A stretch of DNA of 64,000 nt from Aquilaria yunnanensis (taxonomy: Eukaryota > Streptophyta > Magnoliopsida > Malvales > Thymelaeaceae): positions 15,068,501-15,132,500 of the forward strand of contig CM077599.1 in assembly GCA_039654915.1 (NCBI GenBank). The letters are read 5' to 3'. The notes below the pieces were generated by a model, which saw only the letters and a list, made by a program, of their open reading frames with translations, was not told the DNA's origin and did not search any database. Below, piece after piece: positions 11,930 to 24,593 of the stretch. Numbering within the stretch: position 1 is the stretch's first letter; every line of letters starts with the position of its first letter. Made by a program: the position numbers and the translations under genes.

Positions 11930-14179
11930 AGGCACAACATGTATTAGCCGTACTAGGCTTGGGCCGGGTATTTTAAAAAAAAAATTAAAATTTTCAAAAT
12001 TATTACTTATTTTTTAGAAAGTATTTACTTATTTTTAGAATTCTTTGACAACAGAAAAAACACTACCACAGGCACAAATTTTATTAATAATAAAGTCAAT
12101 TAGCACTTACAAACAAATTGAAATGAGCCTTATATGATAAATGACAAAATGTTCCACAAAACAAAATCAAAATGAAAACTTATGATATGTGCTGTATAAT
12201 ATAACTAGATCAAATATATTTAAAGAACGGAAAAGGAAATTTGGTTGGACGGAAATAACCTTAAAAACTAACATATAATTTTCCTTTTTTAAAAAAAAAT
12301 CAGGTAGTCGTTGGAGTGGTTTTCAAGCGGTAGGCCCAGCCCAGACCAGCCATGCCTGGGCCAAGTCGAGCCAGGCTCAGTTTTTCTTGCATGTCTAGGC
12401 CAATTCTAGACTCCTCCTCCTCAGGCCTATACATGGCCCAACTTCTCCCAAACCTTCTCCGTGCCGGGGCAATCTATGCTTTGACTAAGCTTGGGCCAGG
12501 TTTGACTTGGGCCAGTTCCAGGTTGGGCCTGGTCAACCCGTCTCACTGTTCACCTCTATTTCCTAGGTAGCCAATACTGCCAATTGGAGTAACTTTTTTT
12601 TGCCACATATATCATTATATCTTTTTTTTTCCCATTAAAAATGCTTCCCTTTTCTAAATATTTTGTTGTTATACAAAAATATCTTTATAAGTTTTTTTTT
12701 ATATAATTGTACTTTATTCTAATTACCAGTAAGTCAAACGACGTATTATAAACCAATGATATAGAACACTAAAAAATAACATAGACATATAAATTGAATT
12801 GGCCAATAAAAGACTATTCATCTATGTGATACCAAAAGAATGGAAGAGAATCAGATTGAATCGAAACCTTTCCAAAAAAATCAAAATAATCCTGGAGAAA
12901 TAACTAATAAATAATTGGAAAAAAAACTAGACAAATGACAAAATAAATAAAAAAATAACATATAATCATTCTAATCTATTATTGTAAATGCTTTATTATC
13001 TAAGTTTCAACCCCTTTTCACACCCACTAAGCCTTTTCGTAGCCACCATTTTCGAAAATGAGTCACCTAGATCTGTCTGCTGTAAAAGGTCGAATAAACT
13101 AAATGATGCTCCTATTGCTGGTGGTAGAAGAATTTTGTAGATGAAAAAGACCGATGAAAGTGATTGAGAATAATTGGATAGGTAATAGTGAAAAATCAAC
13201 CTGCTAGACCTTAGATTGTAATCCAAACCTAACCGAATACACAGAGAACGAAAGAGAAGAAACGATAGGACGAGAAGAAGTCCTCGGCTAGGGTTTGGGA
13301 ATTCTAGTTGCAATTTGAATTTGTAGCTAATATCTTTATAATTAAGTTTTTATTGGGAAATACTTATTTCCCTAGACTCAAAAAGCATTCAAAGAACTCT
13401 TTGAATGATATTATAAAGGGAAGTTTTAGGAGACATGAGTCACTTATCTCCCCTTTCTTATTGGTATCCCTTTAATACTTATATTGTATAAATACTTATC
13501 TCATTAGCAATTAAATAATATCATGTTGAACTAGAAATAGTTTTAAATGGTAGTCCTACGACCCAACTTAAATAGTTAAGGCTTAGTATCACCAAGGTAG
13601 ACGTGTGGTTTGAATCTTGCATCCCCAAATTTCTCGTAAATATTAATTATAGTATACCCTTTAATACTTACAAAGAATCCAAGATGCTTGTCTCCAGAAC
13701 AAATACTCCTTAGAAATTCAAAAATAGTTTAACATGGTAGTTTTTTTTTCTTGTTGATAAACAAAATGGTAGTTAGAAGAGCATACATCTTAATGTCAAC
13801 AAGAATGAGGTTGAGTTCGTAACTTTGATTTATTTGTATATATATACAATTATAGTGAAGTTAATTACATGAGATGACATATGGGTGTAGTTTTTTTTTT
13901 ATTTATTATCTATATGTTATGCATAGCAATATTTCTCTAGGAGATTAGATTTTAAATTTCCAAATAAAGATTAAAATGTATATTATCAATTTTTATGTAT
14001 GGATAAAGCATAAAAATTAATTTCAATTCCCCCATTATATAACAAGTTTTATATTTTAATATTTTTTAACAAAAATTATTTTCATTAAAATAAAAAAAGC
14101 AGACTAAACTTCAATTTGGACCGTCACTCGATCAAAGGACGTAATTCGTTTCTGCACAACGCAAATAGAACTTCAAGCA
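11930..14179. other. Intergenic, repeat-derived
   Basis: No gene was recognised. 11930-12000 and 12316-12560 carry GGGCC/GGCCCA-rich repeats (GCTTGGGCC words on both strands). The rest is AT-rich. A 105-codon frame at 12996-13313 on the minus strand shows no family signature. Near 13555-13640 there is a short tRNA-like (SINE-type) stretch, GGTTTGAATCTTGCATCCCC, too diverged to call. Confidence 0.5.
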
Positions 14180-14188
14180 TAAAAAACC

Positions 14189-15008
14189 GGCCTAAATGCA
14201 CTATTGATCCTCCAACTTTGTCAACTCGCACGAGTTGGTCCCTCAACTTTGACTCAGTATGGCTTAGTCCTCCAACTTTGATAAACCATGTGACTTTGTC
14301 CTCAAACTTTGAGAAACTATGCGACTTGTTCCTTGGTTGACTGAAAGAGCGCACGAGGAGTCATGTGACCTAAACGATGTTGGTAGGCTGCTTGTCGTTC
14401 AATCGGGGAGAGCAGAGTGGGCTAGCGTAGGAGAAAGGCGAGCGAATGAAGGATCTGCCCACGACTGTTGAGCGCAATCGGATCTAGCGACGACTGGCTA
14501 GTGCAATTTGATCTCGTGACGGCTGGTGACAGGAGACGGGTGACGGGCAACGGGCAACGGATTTGATGAAGAAGATGTGGCGGCTAGGAGCGAGGGAAGG
14601 GAAGAGAAGAGGGCAACGATGTCGGGGAGAGGGAGTAGAAGAGGCTGACGGCGGATTCGATGAAGAGAGGCTGATGGCGAGGCCAGATTTGACGGTGAGA
14701 GCGAGGGCAACAGGCGACGTCGGATTTGACTAAGAGAGGAGAAAAGGCAAATTCGACGTCGGACTCGACGAAGAGAGAGGTGATGGCGAGGCGTGAGGCC
14801 GATGGTGAGGAGGCGGGGCCGGATTCGACGGAGATGGCCTCAGGTGGTGGCGAGGGGAGGGGAGACTAACGCCGTTTGTTATTCCGTATAACAAGGGACT
14901 AACTCGCTCAATTTTTCCAAGTTGAAGGACTAAGTTATCCTGATTTAATGTTAAAGGACTAACTCGCTTGAGTGAGAAAAGTTGAGGGACTAAAGGTACA
15001 TTTTGGCC
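14189..15008. mobile_element. Non-autonomous Mutator-like element (MULE), 0.82 kb
   Basis: The ends are GGCCTAAATGCACTATTG and, on the other side, GGTACATTTTGGCC. The 9-bp flanks TAAAAAACC at 14180-14188 and 15009-15017 are identical, which is diagnostic of a Mutator-type target duplication and suggests a recent insertion. Long inverted arms contain TCAACTCGCACGAGTTGG and CCTCCAACTTTG repeats. The core (14350-14870) is strongly purine- and GC-rich on the plus strand, unlike its AT-rich surroundings, with no transposase. Confidence 0.88.
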
Positions 15009-15242
15009 TAAAAAACCTTGGGCTTTATTTATTTATTTTTTTACCTGGACAATTTGACACAGATTATCCGTTCCGTACAAAAAATCACCAAGCACAAAAT
15101 TCAGACGCCCTCCGACAAGAAGTAAACGAACGAAACCCTTCCCCTGCCGAAATGGAATCCGTCTGTCTGACTCTCACTTGCGATCTTCTTGGCCGTGGAA
15201 TCTGCTGCCTGTTCTTCCCACCGGCGAAAGACAACCCTATCA

Positions 15243-15757
15243 TCAATCGGCGCTCGCCACTTCGCTCGACCCACTAGCACCTCCCGTTCTCCCTCTAGCA
15301 ATGACAGGATACATCAACAACGACCAATCAAGACTCGTGCCGTAACCACCCGGCGTCAAGTACTTCGCTGGTTCACTCATAAACGAAGCGAAGCTTCCGT
15401 AACCGTACCCTAATAACGACCCCGCCCCTACCATGGGACAATGGGTGGGAGCCGACGGCATCAGCCAGACAGTGGGCGCAACAGCAGGAGAGGAACAGAA
15501 AGGGCGGGCTGAGAGTTTGGTGGATTTGCGGGTGGCGCCGCCGACAGGGACGTTGCGGAGAGCTCCGCCATGGGTCCAGTAAAGGCGGCAGCTCTTGCAG
15601 AAGTAGCGAGGCTGAAAGATGCTGTGGTTGTTGTAGTAGCAGAACTTGGTGGCGTTGGAGATGCACCTGGGCAGGGCAGTGGTTCGGTCGGCCTCGCCAG
15701 GGGAATCAACCTCTTGGATCGACCAGGTCGCTTATCCGAGGAACCTGCTACTGCCAT
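15243..15757 (-). pseudogene. Dof zinc-finger transcription factor with a one-base frameshift
   Basis: From the ATG at 15757 one frame gives [16 protein letters not shown] followed by PTEPLPCPG. The next frame, from about 15674, gives [15 protein letters not shown], then [20 protein letters not shown] and VPVGG. Together they are a single Dof C2-C2 DNA-binding domain split by the apparent loss of one base in the TGCCCAGG stretch near 15670, exactly between the first two zinc-binding cysteines. The finger also deviates from the family consensus (CRLYWT for CRRYWT, GGATRK for GGGTRK). The rest runs to a stop at 15243 with a short [12 protein letters not shown] segment, like the small OBP1/Dof3.4 subgroup. 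Total would be about 171 residues. The product is probably non-functional unless the gap is a sequencing error. Its target would have been AAAG sites in promoters. Confidence 0.85.
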
Positions 15758-16760
15758 TTTGTGGATTGTTTTTTTACACGCAGAAGAAAAGAAGAAGGTG
15801 AGCTGAGGTTTGGAACTCGGAAATGGACACAGAGAATAGAGTTATAAACGAGAACTTTTTGGGGGTTTAAGTTTAAATTGGATAACAAACTTGTCTCAGT
15901 GAGCTTGCTCACTGCTCAAAAGTTCAAATTAGAAGTTGCCAAACACAAATTCTCATGTCGTTTCGAATTTTACCATTTTAGTGCAAGCAAGAAGGAAAAA
16001 AATCATCTGGGGAACTACTTGGACCATCTCTTTGATTTGTCTGAATATGATCCCTGACGACCGGATATGTCGCTGGCTTTGCTCTTTAGGCTCCCTTGAC
16101 TTGGGCCCAGACAAGATATTCTAGACTGGTTCCGTGTTACCCAGTTGGTGCAGAAAGTGTACTTGTGGCATAGAAAGTGGGATCTGGTTTTAGGCCATGA
16201 GGAGGGTTGTTGGACAGATGGCAGTCTGCTGTCTGTCTCTGCATCTTCTTGTCACTTAAACCATATGCTTGATTTGGGAGAAAAGGTACCTCCTCTGTCT
16301 CATATTTTACCATGAGGCTTGGGAATCACCAAATGGGTCGTGCTCATTAGACAATTTTGCGTTTGCTTCTTTCCCAAGTTGTGGCAGTTGCAAGAATGGT
16401 ATTGCGCTAGCAATTGAAATGCTACACTCACAAGTTGCAAGCATTGGTATTCTCGAGTGTGAAGATAATTTGACGCAGAATCCTACAGCAGGACCATTTC
16501 TGATGAACACTATTTAAAAGCAGAAATTCCAAACAGTTCAAAGGTAACCCATCTTCTACATAACAGGAGTTCTAACACATCGTAAAAGCTCGCGACATCC
16601 TAATAGCTACTCATACACTACATAGGAATACTAACTAGCTCCAGCCAGCCATAGCTGTCACAATTTCTGAATGCAGAACAACCAAGAGGTACAAGAAGCA
16701 CCCACGATTCTGTGGATCACTAACAACACAAAGGGCTGCTGAAGAAATGAGGAAGCTCTG
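15758..16760. other. Intergenic between Dof remnant and CYP701A
   Basis: No gene was seen. The right part, about 16520-16760, is probably 3' untranslated sequence and terminator of the minus-strand ent-kaurene oxidase gene. Confidence 0.5.
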
Positions 16761-19277
16761 TTAATTCCTCAGCTTTATGTCTACGTGCAGAGGATACAGC
16801 TTTTGGGAGGTGAGTCCAAGAGTATCAACGTTTTCCTCCTCGCCGCCCACAAGACGCCACTCGAATTCCTGCACAAATCTGCCGATTGATGCGCAAGCTA
16901 CTAGCATGGCCTGCAATGCACCAGCGCATACCCTTTTTCCAGCCCCAAATGCCATTGTCTTGTGCAAATCCTGGGAATCATATTTTCCATCAAGAAACCT
17001 CTCTGGGCTCCATTCTTCGGGGTTCTGCCAATCGTTCTTATTCATGTTACAGCCCCAGATGTTCACAGCAATCTACAAAATGTACACAAAGATGATTGGC
17101 ATTGTCCACTTAAGATAAAAGAACTTTCATGAATCATTTCTGTTAGAAGTAACCAAAGATATTCAACTTGATAAACAAGACCACAAATGTACACATGCAC
17201 CACAAGAAACTACGGAGAAGGGGAACTAACCTCACTTCCAGCAGGTACATGGTATCCACCTATTTGGGTATCTTCATGCACATATCTGAGAGGAACCAAA
17301 GGAGCAGGACTATGCTTCCTAATGGTCTCATGGAAAACAGCATTTAAATATGGGAGCCGGCAGAATTGTTCCTCTGTCATCTTGTTAGAACCACATACGT
17401 CTTGGATTTCCCGGTAGAGACAATCCTGTATGAGTAAGATTTGGAAGAAACTATTCATATGGTTGTGATTCAAGACTGATAAACAAAATCAAAACAAAGA
17501 ATTGCGGATGTAAATCAACCTGTCGGATTGGATCCTTGGCAAGCTGATACATGGCCCATTCTGTTGTGACCAATGTCGTATCCGCTGTCTCAATGATTGC
17601 CTCCCACACCAAGATGGCTATTTGTTCATTTGATAAATTTTGTGCTTCAGATAACATGTAGTCAAAATAGCAATTCACTCCCTGCTTAGCAATATCAGAA
17701 ACCAGATTATAATCATGTAACTGAGTTGTTAATCATTTGATTTTCGGGAAAAAGTGGGTTACCTCTCCCGAGTCAATGCGCTTCGTCTGCTGCTTGATCA
17801 GTGCATTCATGACTGCGAGTCTCCTAAAATGTTTCTGTCGAATATTATTCTCAAATTTCTTGTTCGGAACCCACTTCAGGTAGGGGAAGAAATCTCGCCA
17901 GTCCACATCAATCGCCCCCTCCATCATGTCCAGAACCAGAATCTTATGTATCTCCTTTCTTGACAACAAGGAGCCAAGTTCCTCCACATAAACAGACTCC
18001 ACATCTGCTCCTAACACCTGCAAATAACCTGTGTCATACTCAACCAAGTCGTGTCCCTGGTTCTCAGTCCGAAAAAGTATCAAGTTTGGAAAATATACAT
18101 ATACCCACTTGTTTTAGCGACAATCTGAAAAGAGCAGACTCAAATATGTGCCTGAAATTCACTGCCTTGGCAGGATCACCCTTCGCGAGAACATGAAGTT
18201 GCTCCAGCATATTATCCATCATGGCATCTCTGTGGGATCGATGACGCTTCTAAACAAGTAACAAGGCAGTGCAAAACCACTCAAAAACATATTGTGTGTG
18301 TGTCTGTGTGTGAATGAAATGAAGCATGAAAGCGCAAGAGTAATGGTGTTGGCACAAAAACCTGAGCATTTGGACCCAAAAGATTGTTTAGTATATGTCG
18401 TTTAACTGTCTTGTGAAACTCATCATAATCGCTCATTGCAACCATAGTTTTGTCGCAAGTTAGAATCTTCAAGGCATTTGATAGCTTCCTTGTTGAAATG
18501 GATGAAAATCTGGTAACCATTGCCTGAAAACAACACAAACTTGACTAGATGCTTTACAAAGTGATTACTGACGGATCATACCGAACCCAACATTAGTAGG
18601 CCAAGCCTATAAGAAAGTCGGGCCAGGCCCAACTCAGTTTGGGTTTCAGTTCCAGTTCCTCAGATTCAAACAAACACTGTTCGTCTGCCAGACGATTGTC
18701 AAAAAAACGTAATGATTTCATTGTGTCTCCGGTCCGGATGATCAGAGAAACAGACAGACAGGCAACGCAATTCTTGATTCGCCACAGGCAAGAGAGAAGA
18801 AGTGGAACAGTACAGTAGTTAGTTAATTTGAGAAGAAAAGAAGAAGGGAGGGAGGGAGGAAAGGGCACCTCCTTGGCGACGTCGGGGGAGTTAAGGACGA
18901 TGATGGTGGAAGCGCCGGTCTTGATGGAGTAAATGGGGCCGTATTCCTCCGCCCACTTCAAGAAGGTCCTGTGTGGCTTCTTCTCCTTCAGCTGCAGCAA
19001 GTTCCCGATGATCGGCAACCCAGGAACCTCTACAACAAAACAAAAACAGCCCCATTGATTGATTCCCGCAGATCCACGCCGTATAAAAACCCAGAAATTA
19101 GAGCGTATACCCACCAGGAACAGTTGGCAGCACGGCGGGAACGGCGGAGCCCATCTTCCGGCCGTCGAAGAGTCGTCGGAGTAAGACAGAAAAGAAGAGG
19201 AAGAAGAGGGAGAGAGCGCCGATAGCGATTGAGGTGGGGAAGGAGAAATCTTGAAGGAAGGGAAGCAGGTAGGCCAT
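16761..19277 (-). CDS. KO: Ent-kaurene oxidase, cytochrome P450 CYP701A
   Basis: Eight exons: 19277-19115, 19029-18869, 18523-18362, 18249-18109, 18017-17763, 17681-17520, 17425-17231 and 17072-16761. All introns are GT..AG, and the joined frame is 516 residues, full length for the family. It catalyses three successive oxidations of ent-kaurene to ent-kaurenoic acid in gibberellin synthesis, at the plastid outer envelope/ER. The N-terminal anchor is [17 protein letters not shown], then [20 protein letters not shown]. Family signatures follow: [59 protein letters not shown], the I-helix [14 protein letters not shown], ExxR in [30 protein letters not shown] in SPERFLD and heme loop [12 protein letters not shown] with the axial cysteine. 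No defect is seen. The start was chosen because it gives the anchor and joins exon 2 in phase (G/AG codon). Neighbours are unrelated. Confidence 0.96.
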
Positions 19278-19365
19278 CGAATTTTATTGACGGAGGAAGA
19301 AATAGAAAGGAATAGTGACACTACTCATTGTCCAGCTCTACCTTTTATGCTAGTGGTTTGTGGTG

Positions 19366-19374
19366 CTTATATAG
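19366..19374 (-). promoter_or_regulatory. Probable TATA box of the ent-kaurene oxidase gene
   Basis: On the minus strand the sequence reads CTATATAAG, about 90 bases before the ATG at 19277. This is the normal distance for a plant core promoter with a short leader. Confidence 0.6.
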
Positions 19375-19839
19375 AGTACAGGCAGAAATAGTTACAAGGA
19401 AATTGTACCTTTTGGTAGTACCAGTAGTCCTTTCCTAAAACGTTTAGTTAGTATCCCATCAGGGACAACTACCATGTATTACTATCCAGCTTCACTCACG
19501 CCAGCAATAATTAAGAGTAATTATATGTATCTCCAATGTATTATTATTATTATTATTATTGTTTTATTCATTTCACAAAAACTGACATTTTTAATATTCA
19601 TAAAAATTAATTTATAATTTTATTTCTTTTAAAATTTATTATAAAAATATGAATGTTTTATATAAAAATGAAACATTAAAGATTATAGTTTTAAAATATC
19701 ATTTTTAAGAATTTTTTTTCAATACATATTAATATAAATATGTTCAGCTCAAACTTTAATAAAAAAATGTAAAATGGTCAATTAATGCAAAACGGAAGGA
19801 GTATTATTATTATTATTATCTACTTTATTATTACTCACT

Positions 19840-20711
19840 TCATCCCATATTGGTTACACCACTTTTCTTTTTAGGGCGTTCCAAATTAGTTGCACCATTT
19901 TCTTATTTGGCAAATTTTACTAACAAGTTTACTATTATGCCCTTATCCACTCTAATTTTGAAAAAGTTATTAAGTCTCTCACTCACCTCTTATCGTAGCA
20001 TGGTGGAAGGCTTTAGGTGCGTTGATTGACATGATTGGCATTGTGGGTAGCCGATCGACAATGTGGGGGTGTCATCGGTAACTGCTTCATCCAATTGGTG
20101 ATGTTAGAACACTAGATTGAAGGTTTGGATCACTCTACGTTCATTTCTCTGTTGCCTAATGCACCACCATCCCATCCTCACCGTGTTCTGACCTTGATTC
20201 ACTACTTTTTATTGTCGATTGGGCTATGTGGACGCAGCAGGTGGAGGGTACGGCCTAATGGCAACAGTGGCAGAGGATGGGAACGAACACTATAGGAGCA
20301 AGATCGAGCGTGAGGCGGTCGGACTAGTGGAGGCTGACCGAGTAGGGGGTCGACGACGATTAGTGGTAGAAGGCGACGACGATCCCTAAGTGGTAGGGCT
20401 GGGCTATGGTAATGCTAGAGCAAGTGGGATCAACGTTGAAAAGTCAAGGGCTCACAGGTCTCAACCTTTTCTTTCTTCTTTTTCCCTTGATTTAGCATCA
20501 CTGGTGGTTGGCGACATGGGAATCCGGCGGTGGGATAGGGGCATGTGACAATGGCGAATCAACACCAAGCATGGCAAAGGTGTAGGTCATGAGAAGCGGA
20601 AGAGTAAGTGTTCACAAGGGCATGATTGAAAATAATAGATAAATTTTTAATCTTCCTTAAATTCCACGTAAGTCAAATGAAGCAATCTTTTGATGGATGA
20701 AGAAAGTATAA
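19840..20711. mobile_element. Mariner-type non-autonomous element, about 0.87 kb
   Basis: The left end is TACTCACTTCATCCCATATT followed by GGTTACACCACTTTT. The right end, on the other strand, begins TATACTTTCTTCATCC followed by a matching run with TGCTTCATTTGACTTACG. Inverted arms of roughly 140 bases each include ATTATGCCCTT on the left and its counterpart near 20618. The centre (20010-20600) is GC-rich and non-coding. The borders are approximate. Confidence 0.6.
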
Positions 20712-21268
20712 TTTTGTCAGTTCATATCATTTGACCAACGCAGTTTTAATTAGTGAAAATTTGTTTATTTATCAATCCCTGTGATATTGTTTCTAAAAAA
20801 TGAATTACTCATGGTTTGTCATAAGAATGAACATAGGGTGCCCCATGATGGGTGGGGAGCCATGCGCCCTTATTTGAGGCCCACTTTATTTGCGACACTC
20901 ACTTGTCTATTATTATGACAAAAGACAAGCTAACAGAAATACTTTTCTTTTAATTGTGCTTGTTATAGTTGACATTAATATTTCAAATTCTGAATAAAAC
21001 TATATAATATTTATTTTCCAGTATATTTAAATTATCTAACAATTGAGTATTAGTTGATTTGGCATGAATACCACCATATCATGTGGCCAATTAGGGTTTA
21101 TATTCTAAATTGTGTAAGAGATGTTTTATCTTTCCAATTAATGAGTGGAGTATGGTGTAACATAGGATAACATATATATTATCTCTTATAAAGATTCCAA
21201 GTATGTAAAAGAATATTAACTTGATAGTCAATGTGTAGTTTAACTTATTATTATTTTTTAAATAAAAA

Positions 21269-21516
21269 ATGATACTATCTTTGTCTCATATATTTTGAAA
21301 CATTTCACCTTTTTGAATTAATTTTAACATCAATTTGTTTATATTATTATTAGTTAGAAAAAAATTAAAAATATATTTAGAAATTATAGATCTTTATTTA
21401 TCATTTACATACAAAGGTTTTTTTTATTTATATACTGAAATGTTATAAATAAAAAATCATAGATTAATTATTGTAAATAGCAAATGCTGCAAAGAACTTT
21501 GGACGAATGGAGTATT
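21269..21516. mobile_element. Mariner-type MITE
   Basis: The left end TACTATCTTTGTCTCATATA and the right end (read in reverse AATACTCCATTCGTCCAAAG) are diverged forms of the common plant mariner terminus, about 250 bases apart, around an AT-rich core. Confidence 0.65.
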
Positions 21517-21563
21517 TTTTTCGTCATCAATGTCAATGGCAAACAACTTCATCAAACAAAATG

Positions 21564-22590
21564 TAACTAGGGATGAAAATGGGTCTGACCGAGCCTAAGC
21601 CCACTAAGCTCGAGCTTAGCTCCTTTACTATTCAACACTACTTAAGCTCAAGCTTGATCCTAATTTTTTTAGACTTGAGCTCAGCTCGAGGTGGGCTCGA
21701 ACTCGACCCAAAAGCTTGTGAGGCTCGAATAACATATATAACTCTCTACAACCATAACTATAATTTAGATGAAAGATTTGGACTAAATGTGCAATTTTTA
21801 CTTAGATAACCAGATAAGGAAAAATGATATAATCAATCCCAAACTTTTTAATCTTTTGCAGATTTACCCTAGGTTTGTAAAGAACATAAAAAAGCCATCA
21901 AAGCTACAATGTTCGAGCTACAAAAGCAACAATCATCACAACAACATGGTTCGAGCTACAGAAGCATGAATCATTCAAAGTTCAAACCAAATGGACAAAC
22001 AGACAACAACAAATGTTAGCAGTAGTACTAGGTGGGAGTTGTGAAGTTACCGACGCTTTCAATTTCTGGAGCCAACATCTGCCTGGGGCATCAATTTTTG
22101 ATCGATTATAGGGGTGTCGATCTTGGGGCTGTCGGGTAAGCAATAATTGATCTTGGGGCCTCAAATAAAGGCGCATGTATTCTTGATCGATTATAGGGTA
22201 GTCGACCTTGGGTCTCGTCATCATGCTTGCTACCATTGATCTTGGTGGTGCCATGGTGGGTGACTGGTTGGGTGGGTTATTACGGACTTGGCTGCTTAGG
22301 ACAGAAAAGGCAAAATGAAGCGACGAGAGTAAAGATTAAGGAATAGGGACTTACGAGTTAGAACTTAGTCTTAGAACCTGCTAGGCTGAGCCTGTGAGAA
22401 ACAAAAAGAACTCAAGCCTAGAAGCCTTAAAGCTTATAGGGCAAAATATCATGGGGCTCGAACTCGGCTCTAAATTTATTCAAGCCTATTTCTCGCCCTA
22501 AGCTTGAAAAATCTTGACTAAAAAAATCTTGACTCAAGTTTAAGCTCGAGCTACCTGAAAAAATCTCAGCCCCATTTTCATCGTTAAATG
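21564..22590. mobile_element. Inverted-repeat element with GAGCTCGAGC-rich ends, about 1 kb
   Basis: The left edge CTAGGGATGAAAATGGGTCT and the right edge (reverse ACGATGAAAATGGGGCTGAG) are inverted copies. Both are followed inward by AAGCTCGAGCTTAGCTC-like words. Such GATGAAAATGGG ends are common in hAT-like elements. No transposase was seen. Weaker relatives lie at about 1620-2150, 38100-38420 and 41580-41940. Confidence 0.6.
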
Positions 22591-23452
22591 TAACATTCAA
22601 TTTAGTCTAAAATAGTTTTCTTTTATTTTTAATTTTTTATTTGAAACCAATGTCATTTGAAAAAGCTAATATTATTTAGTTATAATAATCTATTGATTGT
22701 AAAATTTTTATTATATTATTAATTTTTTATGAAATTTTCATTTTATAGGCATTAAAAAATAAGAATAAAAACTCAATAACATTATAAAATTTTTATTTTA
22801 AATATATTATTACATGTATAGAATATTGATTTTCAAATACAATTGGTTTCCATAGAAAAACATATAAAATTTAAAATAAATTATTTTAAATTAAAATAAA
22901 TTGGATGTAGGTATTTAAAACCAAAACGGGGAAAATTGTACCTCCAACAAAATCTGGGGATTTTTTTTTTAATTCACCCAAAGATTTATTCAATTGAGTA
23001 ACTGACAAATTATTTTTTTTTTTCTGAAAAATTGGCCGGTATAATTAAATCGAGCAAGCAAATTACTGGTAGGCTATCAGAATTATACTAAACGGTTGGT
23101 GAGGCGGGGGAAATTGTCGCTACCCAAAGTCGATGGGAGATTCCTGTTTGTCGAGTAGCCCCGCGGGGGACTTGTGCTTCTTGCGTTCTGACAAGAGATG
23201 CTCCAGAAACAGGCTTAGGCGGCAGCTACCTTTGTAAGATCCTTTTCATCTTAGGAACTTGAACCATGACCTACGCTAGAGCCTAGAACTACTACTTGGG
23301 GCTCGTTTTGTAGGATAAACGACATTGACAGTGCATTTTTTCATATGATATTAACTCGTTTTCTAGCGAACGAGTTGAATCATATCAATAACTAGGAAGT
23401 TGTTTTGCGCTCGTTTTCTACTCGTTTTTCATTAATTTTAATATATTATTAA

Positions 23453-24578
23453 GGCCTAAATGCATCTTGCTCCCTTGAACTAAGGTGACTCGGACAGTTG
23501 ACCCCATATACTATGAACTGCATCAATTCGAGCCCTAAATTTTAAAAAATTGACCAATTTGGTCCCTTAACTCACTCATGCATGCATGTGGGCACATATG
23601 ACAAAGAAGTCGTGAGATAGACAAACAGAGCTTTAATAGTTCAGTTTCCAAGGTGAGCAGAGCAGTTGAAGGTATTAAATTCTGAGAGGAAACCTTGAAT
23701 TGATCTCTATAGAGGGATTAGGATGCGCTAGTTACTTCATTAGTTGTTTCCATGGATTGTTTAACAGAGTGATAAAACACGAAACTTGAGCTAAAAGTTG
23801 AGGAAAAATTGAATTTTTTTTTTGAATTGCGAAGAGGAAAAAAGAAATGGCTCTACTTCAAAATCAAAGTTAAACCTTGAAAGTGGAACAGATGGAGTTG
23901 TTGTGTATAAATAGTAAGACAAGTTTGAAAAGTCGAGAATACTACTTTTAGGCTTTTCAAGGGAGCCTCAACCTAGGCCTATCAGAAGGCGGATGAGGCA
24001 ACTGGGTTCCACTCAAAAGAAGTGAGCGAACCACAAAACTCATTGGTCTTGGCGTTGTTGAATAGGGAGATGGAGAAGTGATGAAGGTTCCAAAGGTAGA
24101 GGAAGTTGCCGGAGAGGAAAAGGAGTGACAGAGGTCCTAGTGATCGAAGGAGAGCAATGGCAAGGACTTGGAGTGGGACAGGGAATCATCATCGAAGAAA
24201 ATGACATTGACGTTATTGAGAAGTCCTCGATGAAACTGCGTCTAGGAACAACTCTCCATCTCCAAAACTTGAAAATTTTCTGCCTCAATTTCAGTTTTTT
24301 AGATTAAAATTAAAATGGGTTTTGGTTGTTCCTTCTCAGAAGCCACTCGATGATTAGCTCTCTGCAACTTTGTCACTCACGCCCGTTGACTCTATTAATG
24401 CTCTGTTTGTCTTTCTTGCGGCATCCTTGTCACGTGCGCCCATTTGTCCGCATAAGTAAGTTAAGGGACCAAACTGGCAAATTTCCCAAAGTTTAAGATT
24501 CAAGTTGATGTAGTTCATAATCTATGAGGTAAACTGCCTAAGTTACCATAGTTTAGGGGAGCAATAGGCATTTAGGCC
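23453..24578. mobile_element. Non-autonomous Mutator-like element, 1.13 kb
   Basis: Its ends GGCCTAAATGCATCTTGCTC and (reverse) GGCCTAAATGCCTATTGCTC are inverted repeats continuing inward for over 100 bases. Perfect 9-bp flanks TATTATTAA lie at 23444-23452 and 24579-24587. The core holds two overlapping small frames on opposite strands (24040-24307) without known domains. The ends belong to the same family as the element at 14189. Confidence 0.9.
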
Positions 24579-24593
24579 TATTATTAAATATTA

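Noticed and set aside
12996..13313. 105-codon minus-strand frame
   Set aside because: No recognisable family, no neighbouring exon pattern, AT-rich flanks.
13555..13640. Possible tRNA gene or SINE head
   Set aside because: Box-B-like word present but no cloverleaf could be drawn and the A box is poor.
24040..24307. Overlapping frames on both strands
   Set aside because: They lie in the core of a Mutator-like element and show no domain.
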